Shown piece by piece: positions 33,600-44,559 of a stretch of DNA of 64,000 nucleotides; positions within the stretch are counted from its first letter, which is position 1, and every line of letters starts with the position of its first letter. Both the position numbers and the translations under genes were made by a program. Source of the stretch: Chara braunii. Taxonomy: Eukaryota > Streptophyta > Charophyceae > Charales > Characeae. The DNA lies in the NCBI GenBank assembly GCA_003427395.1, contig BFEA01000228.1, forward strand, positions 40,191-104,190. The letters run 5' to 3'. The notes below the pieces were generated by a model. It saw nothing but the letters and a program-made list of their open reading frames with translations. It was not told the DNA's origin and did no database searches.

Positions 33600-35150
33600 G
33601 GTGAGTAAAGTACTGTAAATTATGATTTATCGAGAGTTAATTAACTCACTAATGACACTTCGAGGCAGTAGCCCCTGGGTTGTCCTTTGGGACATCCGTT
33701 AAAATTTGGGACGATACAGAGAAGGTTATTACAGCCTTGCGCCATGTTTTCCTCTTTTGTTTAGTTTCCTATTATGAATATGATGCACTATAGCGGGCGA
33801 ATGCGTTATGAGTTGAGTTGTCCTGCTACCCCCCCTGATTAACTTACAAAAGAGCATAAGTTAGTTACACCCGACATAGAGAAGTTCGAGTCTGAAGGCT
33901 GGATGCTGTCGGACTGTACGAGAGGGGGTTGCGTCAGTTCACATCAACTATGAGGCGAAGACAGAAAAGATGGAGGAAATGAACAAAATATGAGTAAAAA
34001 TCGTATAGATCACCCGATTCCTAATGATATTGGATGAACTAAGAATCGAAGCTGACGTTTTGGGGCAAGGCAATTTCAATGGAAATGTTAGTTTAGGCTA
34101 TAGGTTAGTAGGTTGGTTGGTATAGGTGTTTGAGGCCACGCGCAAGAATGACGATCAAAGGCTTGACGTGAAAGGAAAGAGCGAAGGCATACATGAGCAG
34201 GAAAGATGTGAGCAAGGCGTAGGTGGACACAAGGCGAGGGCACAGGACGGAGGGAATGATACTTACCTTTAAAATGATGATGCGAGATGAACGGAAAGCG
34301 AAGCTACGGAGACAAAGCCATACATGCTGGGCCGACGGGGAGGAGGAACTGACAGTGCACCATTCCACATTCTAGCTGCGGCTTCATTCCAATTTTTCTC
34401 ATCCTACGAATGAAAATTTATCCCTCTCTCTAACGTGCATATGAGCAGCGACATTTGCATGCGATAGCCCATTAGTCCACACTCAAATAGGGATTTCTTT
34501 TCAAAATATTTGTCTGTCGCAATGTATCTTCCTATGTTCTTGCGAAAAATTCCTTCTTATTTTTTCACACTGGCAGACTGTGGAGTCGATGCATATATGA
34601 AACTGTTGAATTGCAGGTGTGAGTACGAATCCAACGATGACCACAATAGGATAGTTATGATCTAGAAAGGATTGGACGACGAGCTGAGTATTTTCGATCT
34701 TACCTAGACCAGATAATGGTTGTGTCTTCAGTAAAGTTGGACGCGAGCAAGAAAAAGAGAGTGAAAAAGTGAGGGAAGCGGAGCGAACGAGCTAAAGGAG
34801 GTACATACCTGGCTGCTGCACAGAGGAGGAGTGCACGAGGGCAGCGTGCTGCAGAAAGAAAGAACAAAGTGAGGGATGAATGGTGCAGCCAAACTTACGT
34901 ATCGTCTCAAATATGCTCGTCTTCTTTAGTTGTTGTAGACCACTTGAGACCGTGTCCCTCCAACATTGTATAAATCGGGGCGAGAATCTTGACGGAGTTT
35001 GATCAGGGAGGGCACGAGTAGGCAAGGCATATAGGGAGTAGAAAGAAGGAAAAAAACGGAGTGAGAGACGTTAATATTATAATTTTTCTAAGTGAATTAG
35101 GACGAATAAGGGATTCAATCGATGACTTTTGCCCCCGATGAGCTAAATAA
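33600..35150. other. Region without gene; minus-strand exon-like blocks
   Basis: ACTTACCTTT at 34261 reads as a splice donor (AAAGGTAAGT) on the minus strand and follows GGTTCATCTCRCATCATC-like sequence shared with the block at 35728-35760. CATACCTGG near 34804 is similar. No protein domain was found. Confidence 0.4.
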
Positions 35151-35281
35151 GAGTGTCCGTTGAGGCGACAAAGTAGTGAAAGAGGGGCAAAGGTGAAAGC
35201 AAAGTGCGCTCGACAAAATCAGGAAGACGACGGTGTCGAGCGGGAGGGCCCTCGCCTTTGCGAGAAAGGCGGGAGCACATC

Positions 35282-35428
35282 AAAACAAAACAAAATGAAA
35301 AATAGAGACAACTTGGGAACGACGCAAAATAACCCCACGAACCACCGAGACGGTCACTGTCGCGTCGGTTCATGGGGTTATTTTGCGTTGTTCCCAAGTT
35401 GTCTCTGTTTTTGGTTTTGTTTTGTTTT
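35282..35428. repeat. Long hairpin, 62-bp arms
   Basis: The arms are 35282-35343 and 35367-35428, near-perfect inverted copies running from AAAACAAAACAAAATG to AACCCCACGAACC and back. The 23-bp centre is itself partly palindromic (CCGAGACGG...GCGTCGG). Weaker similarity continues outside the arms, where minus- and plus-strand frames read similarly (NRDNLGTTQNNP on both). It is a foldback or MITE-like element. Confidence 0.85.
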
Positions 35429-35449
35429 ACTCCTGTGTGACATAGTCGG

Positions 35450-36300
35450 GAGGGTTCGCGCACTGTGTGAAAAACGTAGGAACTCATGCGCTCGACAATG
35501 AGATATCGACAAGGAAGGAGGATTGGTGGTTGAAGGTGAGGGTACTTGCCTCGTCGTGGCCATATGCATTTTGCTTCGTGATCGACCCCTTGCTTGCATA
35601 CGTCATCATTAGCGTACACAGTTTCATCCAAGTCACCATTTTCAGTCCGGTAATGCACATCTTAGTGCCCTGGTTGGCATCGCTCCGATCTACTCTTACC
35701 TTCGGTTGAGAGGAAAGGAGCACTCACCTCATAAAACTGGTGATGTGAGATGAACCAGAAGACGACCGACGGGCAACCTAAAATGACCATATATCTTCCC
35801 GTATTTTAGTGGAAGATACACTCCCGCATTGGACTCGATGGGGAAACAGTAGGTGCAGCAGCAGATCGCGCTACAGGCCGTGTACCTTTCCATATTATAG
35901 CGGAAGATTCGCCTTGCTTGTAGTCCGATGCAGATGAGTAGCATGGGCAGAGGGTCGGCCGTGATTCCTAAGGCAGGAGTGATAGTCTTCTTAGTAGCTC
36001 GTGGGGCTGTTCGTAATCAATGAGTTGCTCATCGATACAGGTATTGTCCATGCTCGCCGTTTTCATACGACCATGCTGATTTAGTTGGTGGTGGTGCTCG
36101 TGGTTGAAGGTTCCGCAGTGACTTTTGTCAGGTGAAAGAACGTGTCTTCCCCTTATCCGAAGGGACATTTTGCCCTCATTTTTCACATTTGGTGAGTATA
36201 AGATTTTGACCCATCGTCGTACACTCCAACTTGTCATTAAGTTTTTTATCATCGTAAGTAGATCGATGTGTTTCTGATGATTGCCACTCATGACCGTGTC
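35450..36300. other. Region without recognisable gene
   Basis: Contains the loosely repeated words TATCTTCCCGTATTTTAGTGGAAG (split at 35792) and CTTTCCATATTATAGCGGAAGA (35886). Minus-strand donor-like GAGGTGAGTGC lies at about 35722-35733. No protein domain was recognised. Confidence 0.4.
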
Positions 36301-36340
36301 GAATGTGTTACTGATTCGCAGTTGTTAATTAACTAAGTAA

Positions 36341-36410
36341 GACAAGCTAGCCCAGTTTAGTTATCACACCTCTTAAATGTTGAAATACAGACTCAGATCC
36401 GAGCCCAAAT
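36341..36410 (+). repeat. tRNA-derived SINE-like head, copy 2
   Basis: CTAGCCCAGTTTAGTTATCACACC and TGTTGAAATACAGACTCAG match the order of 33530-33596, with a degraded B box AGATCCGAGCCC. Confidence 0.45.
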
Positions 36411-36557
36411 ATTTTCAGTCGAAGAGGAATAAGGTCATGACTTGTTAACGCCACAATTTGTCACTTGTAGTTCAGTTAACACTCGTACTACGACCGCGGC
36501 CTGATGAGTCAGGGCTACTAGTGCACTGAGGGAATGCTATAGGCAACTAATTGTTAG

Positions 36558-36561
36558 AGGG

Positions 36562-36622
<61 letters not shown>

Positions 36623-36730
36623 CATCATTGATCACACCCATCATTAACTAATAATATAATTATTTTAATACTTATTTTAATAATGATAATTGTTAGAGGG
36701 TTTTTTTTTTTTTTTTTTTTTTTTTTTACA
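36558..36730. repeat. Duplicated poly-T tracts with (GT)n
   Basis: AATTGTTAGAGGG followed by a long T run occurs twice (from about 36548 and 36687), separated by a (GT)n tract and AT-rich sequence. It may be a real short duplication or an assembly effect. Confidence 0.7.
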
Positions 36731-36980
36731 GTTGGAGTGATCGATATTGAGACTGTAGCGGCCGAGTTCGACACTACTACTGCTGTATTACACTGGAGCC
36801 CTTGAGGATTGCCACTACTTTGGATTGCTATTTTAATTAATGTTGAAGTAAGAAGGTCAGGAATAGAACAGTCGATGTTTCCGTTGGTAAGATTTGGCGC
36901 TACAAATTGTTATGAATTTCTATGGCAAAGCTGCCACTGTTTTCGCTGCACTTCTGATTACGGTTACTACCGTCTTCCCC

Positions 36981-37063
36981 CGAACATAACACATATGCAT
37001 TGTAAACGCCTACAACGCATACCGTGCATTGTAGCCGTTTACAATGCATATGCGTTATATTCG
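36981..37063. repeat. Near-perfect 39-bp-arm palindrome
   Basis: The arms 36981-37019 and 37025-37063 differ at four of 39 positions around a five-base loop. The word NITHMHCKRLQ is readable on both strands because of the symmetry. Related palindromic words (ATATAACGCATATGCAT) occur at 37685-37745 and 37803-37830. Confidence 0.85.
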
Positions 37064-37502
37064 AGTGAACGAGACCAACTTTGCCTGCACAAGGGGGTCG
37101 GGTCCAGTCTAAGTAGGCTAAGTTCCAGACCATGGCAAGGGGCCTCCGAGCCTTGGCAAAAAAGTAGAAGTAAAGTAGCGGTGTACCTTTCCATGTTTTG
37201 GGTTCAGTTTCATTCCTTTCCCCTAATTGGGCCCTTGCTCCAGTCCTCAGCAAATGTGCAAAATGTGAATGGATCTTCCCCTAGAACGTTGACAAATACA
37301 ACCCCTTTCCTTTTTGTCTCAGTGACCACAGTAGTGCAGCGAGACCTTGGTGAGCGACTTTCTTATTTTTCCATTTTCTTAGCCGCACTACTTTCTTGGT
37401 TGTCAGAAGCGCCACTTTCTTGGCTGTCAGAAGCGTCTTCACGCACGGAGAGATAGAGAGGAAAAAAAAAAAAAACTTCTTAGTGATAGGGAGAGCAGTT
37501 TT

Positions 37503-37557
<55 letters not shown>

Positions 37558-37649
37558 GGCAGTGATCTGTGATTACGGGCCTGCACGGGTCTGTCTCATT
37601 CACCAGAGCAAGAATGAAGCAGGTGTTGACCTTCGGGGGAAAAAAAAGG

Positions 37650-37835
37650 TTATATTCGAATACAACAATTTTATCTTCGTGAAATTTAAATATAACGCAT
37701 ATGCATATTATTCGAATAGAATGCATGTACGTTATATTCGAAGTGCCCTTGTATTCGAACAAAATGGTATAACTTTTCGAAAATCGTTTTTTTTTTTTTA
37801 ACTCGAATACAACGCATATTTGTTATGTTCGGGAG
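37650..37835. repeat. Further TATAACGCATATGCAT palindromic units
   Basis: TTAAATATAACGCATATGCAT pairs with ATGCATGTACGTTATATTCGAA around a short centre (about 37685-37743). Another partial unit lies at 37803. They belong with 36981-37063. Confidence 0.65.
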
Positions 37836-38289
37836 AAAACGGTAGGGGTAATCCGGACGTCAAGGCAGTACTTTCCGACATTGTTCGTTACTACGATGCT
37901 CGGTTACAACGGGCGGTTGTCGTGCACACAACGTTTTGATAAGTTCGGCTACAACCCGCCCCCATCTCGACTAGAGCACAAGGGTGTGCTTTACTTGAAC
38001 GCAAACCTTTTTATGTTCCGCAGCGACGATTTGACCTAAGGGAAAAACATTGCGAATTGGAGAAGTAATTGGGGTTTCTACAAGGGATCACCGCAACAAC
38101 TTGGAGGGTTGTTAGGAGGCTGTTACACGCGATTCACGTGTGGTTCATTTGGCTTCGTTGCGTTTTTTGCCGCCATTGCTCGGCTCTCAGGAGGAACAAG
38201 ATATCAAGGCCCTCTCACGCGAGCTGAGTTTCTCCCACTCTTGTATCTCGAGCATCTGAAACCCCTCCTTCTGACTTTCTTACTCTAAG

Positions 38290-38720
38290 TCTTGTCTAAG
38301 GCTTGGAGAGAAAGACGGTAAGTGGGATTGCAACCCAAAAGACCGCAGCAAGACCTTATGGGAGGTCCACACACCGATTGTGGGAGCTTTGTCGAAACTC
38401 ACGAGGAGTTCTTGAGGCAGGGAACGGTCAGGTAAACCATCTTTCTACTTTCTGTAGACCCATTGTAACCCTATTCGATACATTTCTCTAGTCTGATTGA
38501 AATACATGTCTACGATCTTATGATTTACTATTGCTTTCTAAAAATAATCAGATTAAGTCAAAGAAAAAGTAGTGTATTTTTATTTTGCATTTATTGCTTG
38601 AAATTTAAACTCAGAGGATGAATTGAGGGAAAAATGGAAGGAAGGTGGTTTTGAATGCGTTGATTGGGTCTCCTTTGTTTATTTTTGTTTCCATGAAAAC
38701 TAAACAATATGGATTCGATC
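38290..38720 (+). repeat. Dispersed repeat, inverted copy at 53.5-53.9 kb
   Basis: From GTAAGTGGGATTGCAAC through AGACCGCAGCAAGACC, GAAATACATGTCTACGATC, TATTGCTTGAAATTTAAACTC and TGATTGGGTCTCCTTTG, the order is mirrored at 53500-53925 on the minus strand. A shorter relative lies at 1130-1215. Confidence 0.75.
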
Positions 38721-38859
38721 AGATCTAGTTGTTGTACTATTGGTGGTTGATCGTTTTTACAGCCAAGCAATGCGGCTTCAAGGACAAAAGTGAGTCTGCA
38801 TTTTTTTTAATTTGTCGTACCCTACTGTGCATATTCATCTTGAAGAGAGATTAAATTTT

Positions 38860-39200
38860 AACACATAGATGGAGTGTGCAAAACAAAGGAAAGCCTGAGG
38901 GAAGGAGGAAAAATGAGATGATACCTGCATTCTATGTATCCCCTAAAGACAATCATTTCAACTATTTTTTTTGTCAAGTGTTGATATGGATAGCTTGCTC
39001 GTGATAGAATCATTGTATGTGCATCAAAAAGTCTCTCTCTGTTTTGATGTCTATGTGTGTGTGTTTGGCTGTTTATGTTTGTGTGTATGTGTGAGTGTGT
39101 GTTTGTGTTGTCATGTTCGCTATTTACAACTTTAAAAAAAAACGATTAGAGTATCAGACCATTTCGTCAGAGTTTCACCGATTCATAAGGAGGTGTGTAC
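38860..39200. other. Non-coding stretch with (TG)-rich tract
   Basis: AT-rich, then GTGTGTGTTTG-rich at 39050-39115. Nothing recognisable as a gene. Confidence 0.6.
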
Positions 39201-39210
39201 TAGTGAGTCG

Positions 39211-39332
39211 AGAGAACGTTAACGGAGACCCTAATTTTCAGACCACTTGCCATGCCATTTATATGAAAACCAAAAGGCCATTTTAATCAAACTTGCAACC
39301 AATCCGTAGAGGGGAGACCATACTAACTAACT

Positions 39333-39368
<36 letters not shown>

Positions 39369-39628
39369 NNNNNNNNNNNNNNNNNNNNNNNNNNNNNNNN
39401 NNNNNNNNNNNNNNNNNNNNNNNNNNNNNNNNNNNNNNNNNNNNNNNNNNNNNNNNNNNNNNNNNNNNNNNNNNNNNNNNNNNNNNNNNNNNNNNNNNNN
39501 NNNNNNNNNNNNNNNNNNNNAAAAAAAAAAAAAAAAAAAAAAAAAACCCATAAAATTTGACCCCGAAACCCTAATTTCAGTTTTGGCTGCGTTATCCAGG
39601 GACTGAAAATGGGGATCCCCGTTAACCA
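39211..39628. mobile_element. Candidate TIR element spanning the gap
   Basis: GTTAACGGAGACCCTAATTTTCAG (as GTTAACGGAGACC plus CTAATTTTCAG, near 39217) faces CTGAAAATGG and GGATCCCCGTTAAC near 39604-39628. The termini share GTTAACGG.GA..CC...ATTTTCAG. The left terminus recurs at 54785 and 55443. The interior contains poly-A and an N gap, so length and content are unknown. Confidence 0.5.
39369..39520. other. Assembly gap (152 N) inside poly-A
   Basis: Thirty-plus A residues precede and 26 follow the gap. The gap is probably a collapsed homopolymer; nothing should be read through it. Confidence 0.99.
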
Positions 39629-39649
39629 TTTGTGAGTGAGTGTGTATGT

Positions 39650-41000
39650 GTATATGTGTGTGTGAGACATAGCGTCAGAAAAAAAACAATGTGAAGCTAC
39701 TTGTAGAAGGAGAGAGACAAAAATGTATTATTTTGCCTCCAACTCTTTTCTTCCTATCAAGTTTATCACAGGGAATTAATTATTATCATTATTAATTTTA
39801 TTTGTTTTGCAAAGATACACTCAATCTATCATCCGATTTTTTTCCAGATCTTCTGGTTAATTATTATAAGAATGAAAAACGCCAAAGTAGTAAGCATACT
39901 CTTTTTTTCGTAGGTTTGTACCAGACCGCCACATGTAAAAGGATATATGGGTCTGGGCCTCAACCCCTCGCATTGTTTCTTTTTTGAACAAGGAGGGATT
40001 GCGAAAATGCAGTGACGCACTTTGACCGGTCCTCTGGTCAATAACTGCTTTGTGCGCCCCTCCAAGCCTCTTCCCGTTCCACTACTGCTTAGGTCCTATG
40101 GAGGACTGAAATGCCCAATATTGAAGAAACCTGGATGTGAAATAGAAATAAAGGGGGAAAGGGACCGACTACGCAGGATTTTGCACTTGCGCTTCGTTCT
40201 GCTCCGGTAGCGATCCTCGTGAGAGTTAGCGGTACTGACCTATATCTTCACTACGGTAAATTTTCGCGGTAATACGCATGAGTGAAACATTTAGGCCGTG
40301 ACAACCATAATTTCTTCACTTTTTTTCTAGGTTTTTCTAGTTTTCTAAGTTTTATTATACTGAACGAAACATGGCGAGGAAGATCTCAAGTTAGTAGAGA
40401 GAACTTTGTGGAAAAAAGTGAGGCTGTGTGACATTATTGAAGTAAAAAAGGTGATACTAGGTGAGTTAGGTGTGCGCTCCTACAACGCCTGCCTCTGAGG
40501 TGAATATTGGTTACAGGTGCTAAGATGTTTGGCGAGCTTGAACGAAGATGGAGGCAATAGTCAAAACCAGAGACTTAGTAAAAATACGTTTTCACTATTT
40601 TACTACCTACAGTACAGTATCGCTTGCGCCATAAGAAAAGAAGTGAGACTTTATTTATCGTGAGGATGATCGAAAAAGTTAAACACTCAGTAATACGTAA
40701 TGACTCTCCCACTCAACACTAAGATCCAAGTTTCTGAACGGTGGCCAGATCAACTAATCGGAGGCGACGCAAGCTAATGCAGTTTCTTCTCCAATATATC
40801 AACGAAATGCGGTGTCAAACCATTCGACAATATACAACCAAGGTCGGCAAATCTTTAGTATCAAAAGGAACACTGAGTAGGATAGGTTGAGTGAAGGAAC
40901 AAGCGAGTTTAAGTTCTCAGTTGAGTGTTCTTCTTACCAGCGTAGCACCAAACTTAGTTGAGTTGTTGTCTGGGTTAGCTGAAGCTATCGAATTTTGAAG
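39650..41000. other. Region without recognisable gene
   Basis: Short frames only. It may include decayed 5' sequence of LINE A at its right end, but no domain is visible before about 41.1 kb. Confidence 0.45.
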
Positions 41001-41134
41001 GAGTAAAATTTATATCTGGAGTAGCTCAAAGAATGACAGGAACCAGACAGGAAGAGGTAAACATGGAGGAATGAACATCAAATGGGGCTAGATCTCCACC
41101 TCCGGACCCTGAAGATTTATAAATGCTAGAGTCA

Positions 41135-41890
41135 AGAATGAAAGGGTTTTTAAGTCAATGATATAAAGAAGGAAACATTCCAGATGATATTTCATGTGAG
41201 AATGTAATGATCATTAGAAGAGAGGCAGTGATTAAGGTTAACTCATATTTCAACCAGATCAAAGTTAGCTAGCTCAAGGAGCGCACCGTGATTGTAGTTT
41301 TTAGAGATGCAACAAGAGATCTGCCCAGGAAATTTAAAGCAAATTTGTTCCGCTTGCCTCGAGGGGAACCATCAAGTTCGAAGGACCGAACGTCCTATCT
41401 TACGTGGCTAGAACCTTGTAGTCTTAAGGTGGATGATTGAGCAAGAAGAAGGGAAAGTGGAAGCCATCGGGCTGGAATATTTTAAAATGTTCGACTCCTG
41501 GATGAAGAGGTTGGAATGGAGGGAGTACCGAAGACAACAAATGGAAGCAACTTTCTGGGTCATAGTGTTACAAGTTTTACTAGACTTGGTTATCTACACG
41601 AAGATATCGATCAGACGGATCATGGGTACTAATACCAAAAATTACCCAATGATAAGAGATCCGACAAAATCGGAATTAATCAACCTAAAGTTCGATGTAA
41701 ACCCACTTTAGAAACCACATGGTAGATCGAATTTAGGTAGAAATAGATAATGATGATCTACGGGAACTGAAACTGGTTTCGTCTTCCACTCCGTGGTGTA
41801 AACGTTGTCGCGGGTTCTTCCATGTAGAAGATGAGTGCAACAGGGTCAACATCTTAAACTAGAGGTGCCAAGGTGATCAATACCAGAAAT
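41135..41890 (+). pseudogene. LINE A ORF1 remnant (CCHC nucleic-acid-binding)
   Basis: ORF1 proteins of L1 elements bind their own RNA. Here WCKRCRGFFHVEDEC at 41794-41838 gives the C-x2-C-x4-H-x4-C zinc knuckle, and the upstream ELKLVSSSTPW is typical of the linker before it. An interrupted basic, tryptophan-containing frame at 41433-41711 probably covers the N-terminal domain. Stop codons and shifts separate the pieces. Confidence 0.7.
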
Positions 41891-43195
41891 AACAAATAAT
41901 AAGCTTTTTACCGAACAGACCCAATGATGCAAGGGCTCAACGAGCAAGCCAACAAGATGTTGACCGATGTAGCAGATCAGAGAGTTATTAGGGCAACTTG
42001 GCTCCACGTCCCAACACAGAGTTCAAAATCCTTCGAAAGAAGGAATCCAAGTGGCTTCAGTGAAATAGATCGTGCTCTAGATTGGATCCCATCGTCAGTT
42101 TTACATCAACAACTTTCCCCTCGTGCCACTTACCCTCATCAACATCCTATGTCTTGAGAGCGAGCAATTTAGGATCCAACTGAACAGCGGTACACTCCCC
42201 GCACATGATATATGGATCAAGAACAAACCTTCACCGATCATCTTCGACAACTCCAATAAGAGAAAGAAGCGATTCTTCACCTCCAACAAGTATCGGGCCA
42301 TGCAAATCTAAGTATCTCAAAACAAATGATTCAGTCGCCCGGCCTGACTGATGCGGGCTTCATAGTTATAACAGACATGGACCGCATCCCTTCAAACCCA
42401 CAACGAGATGCTAAAGGACATTACCCTCTGAAAGTTCCAAGGAGAGACGCACGCAGGATCACGACGAAGGCACCAGTACACCAACGACTCTAAAGGATGA
42501 TATTATCAGTGAGAACTCGCATAATTCGGTAGCTAGCTCAAACAGATCAGTTGGGGCAGTGAGAATAATGTTAGCTTCTCCTAAACCTGAAATGGAGATG
42601 TCAAGAGACTGTAGATCAGTCACAATCGGCAAAGGTTAAGTGCAAAGCTTAAAACATAGAGTATTACCAATAGTCTGTACGTTGATTAACAACAGTGTTC
42701 AGATTCTCGCCTGGTTCTCTCCGCAAGGATAACGCAGCAGCGGCCTTAGCCAAACAATGCTTCAGTGATTCCTTTTCGGTTAGGTTGGTGCCAAACATTA
42801 CAATGCAGAAATTGTATGTACATTTTTAGGATCGCAACCCCTGCTTGACGCTCATATTCAACTGGATCGGATCGATGGACTGACAGAAAATGGACAGAGA
42901 CTACTATCGGTTTCTTCGTTCCTACAAGATGGTGAGAAAGAACTAGAGAACCTCAGAGTAGATCAAAACATCAGTGCATGCTTCCTGGTTGATTTGAACA
43001 GTAAACTACCGGGTAACAAGAAGTCGAATTCAATATTCCTCAAAAAAAAAAATTCTCATACATGGGCACGATCGCCACAGGCAGCTTCATCTAATAGGCG
43101 TGGTAGCTCCAACTCCCAAAAAAGTGTTGCTGCCTCAACTTTGATACTCATCCGGATCGAGCAAGTATCGGTGAAGGCGCATACAAATTGAAAAA

Positions 43196-44060
43196 ATTAG
43201 CATTGCAACGTGGAACTTGAGGGGTCTGGGGGATACAACGAGGAGGTAAAAAAAGGTAATACTCAAATCATGGTTGCATATGAAAAAGGTCCAAATTGTG
43301 TAACTGTAGGAAACAAATTGAATAGTGAGAAGATTTATGAATTAGGCTGCTGGTGGGATGGTTCACAAACTTGGTCTCCGACAGTAGATACACGAGAAGG
43401 GGTTGAAATCCTAATCCACGGACAATTACATGTTGCCATAATCGATTACAACTCATAACTTTGGGTAAATGGGCTTGGGTTAAAATAAAAAGTCAGCCTG
43501 CTACTTGGGTCGTAATGTCGGTATATGTAGCGGCAGAAAGAATAAAAAGTTTATTTTTTTAAGGAGCTCACCTTATGTCGATAACTTGTTGATTGTAAGA
43601 GATTGAAATTGCACCTTAGATAATCTGTTAGGTACGTCAGGTAGAGTAGACACAACTTTATTGCTTGAGTAGATAATGGGGTTAGAGCTTAGTGATGTGT
43701 ACCGCCTCATGTACCCAATTGAACCAGACAGTACTTAATACTCAAATGCCTCAATTGTCCGCAAGCGGGTGTGCACAGGACACTGGACTTCTATCTAGCT
43801 ACTCCGTGGAGGTCAGAATCCTTATTCAAAGTGCAACTTATAAAGGAACCGTTATCGGACCAAGAACCCCTTTTGACATCCTTTCAACTTGGAGAATGCA
43901 CAAAGCGCGGTATAAGGTATTTTCGTGTGAACATCGCTTTGTTAAAATATCCTAGTATTTCAAGATGGATCAATTCTTTATGGGACGCACAAAACATTTT
44001 TAATCAACAAGGGACTGGTGAGACGCTGACTCATCAACTACCTCAAACATTTTAATTGTA
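43196..44060 (+). pseudogene. LINE A endonuclease domain remnant
   Basis: KISIATWNLRGLGD (43193-43234) matches the start of the EEP/AP-endonuclease domain (WNxRGL), where the Asn helps bind the metal. DVYRLMYP (about 43694-43720) matches the conserved DxWRxxHP region, and VHRTLDFYLAT (about 43769) the RLDFxL region with the substrate-site Asp. These lie in different frames with stops between. The enzyme would nick target DNA for target-primed reverse transcription; it cannot be active here. Confidence 0.8.
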
Positions 44061-44559
44061 TTCTCACATATCATGACAACAAGACGTAACCAGGAGGAAA
44101 TAAAGATAAAAACCAAGTTAGAGGAGTGAAGAAGAGAATGAAGCAACACCCTATCTCAACGCAGGTGTGGGCAGAAGATCGTGCCAGGTTGATGACGGAA
44201 TAGGATGAACTATAGTACAGGAAATCAGATGAATGGAAAAAGAGGTTGAAGGTGAAATCTCTACAACATTCCTTCTTCCCTACGACAAAAGTGGCTGCCT
44301 CTTCGAGTAGAATGTGTGAGTATGTTGTGATCTATTTCCAGGACATACTCACCACCGGAGATTAGGAGAAGAATGCAACAATGATCTCTCTCTAGATTCA
44401 AACCACTGGTCCTCCTCAACAAAGAGACTCAACCACGCAGATTGCACCACTAACCGGATTAGAAGTGAGGACCACAACAGATTCTATGACTCATGACAAA
44501 GCCCCACGCAGTGAGGGTCTCCCGATTCAATTTTATGCAGCATAATGAAGGGTACTGGG

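Noticed and set aside
35143-35658. 171-codon minus-strand frame
   Set aside because: It traverses the 62-bp-arm hairpin, and the plus strand gives a similar peptide, as expected from an inverted repeat.
36558-36730. Duplicated AATTGTTAGAGGG plus poly-T as a transposon target-site duplication
   Set aside because: The T runs and GT array between them make an assembly effect equally likely, and no element is recognisable in the interval.
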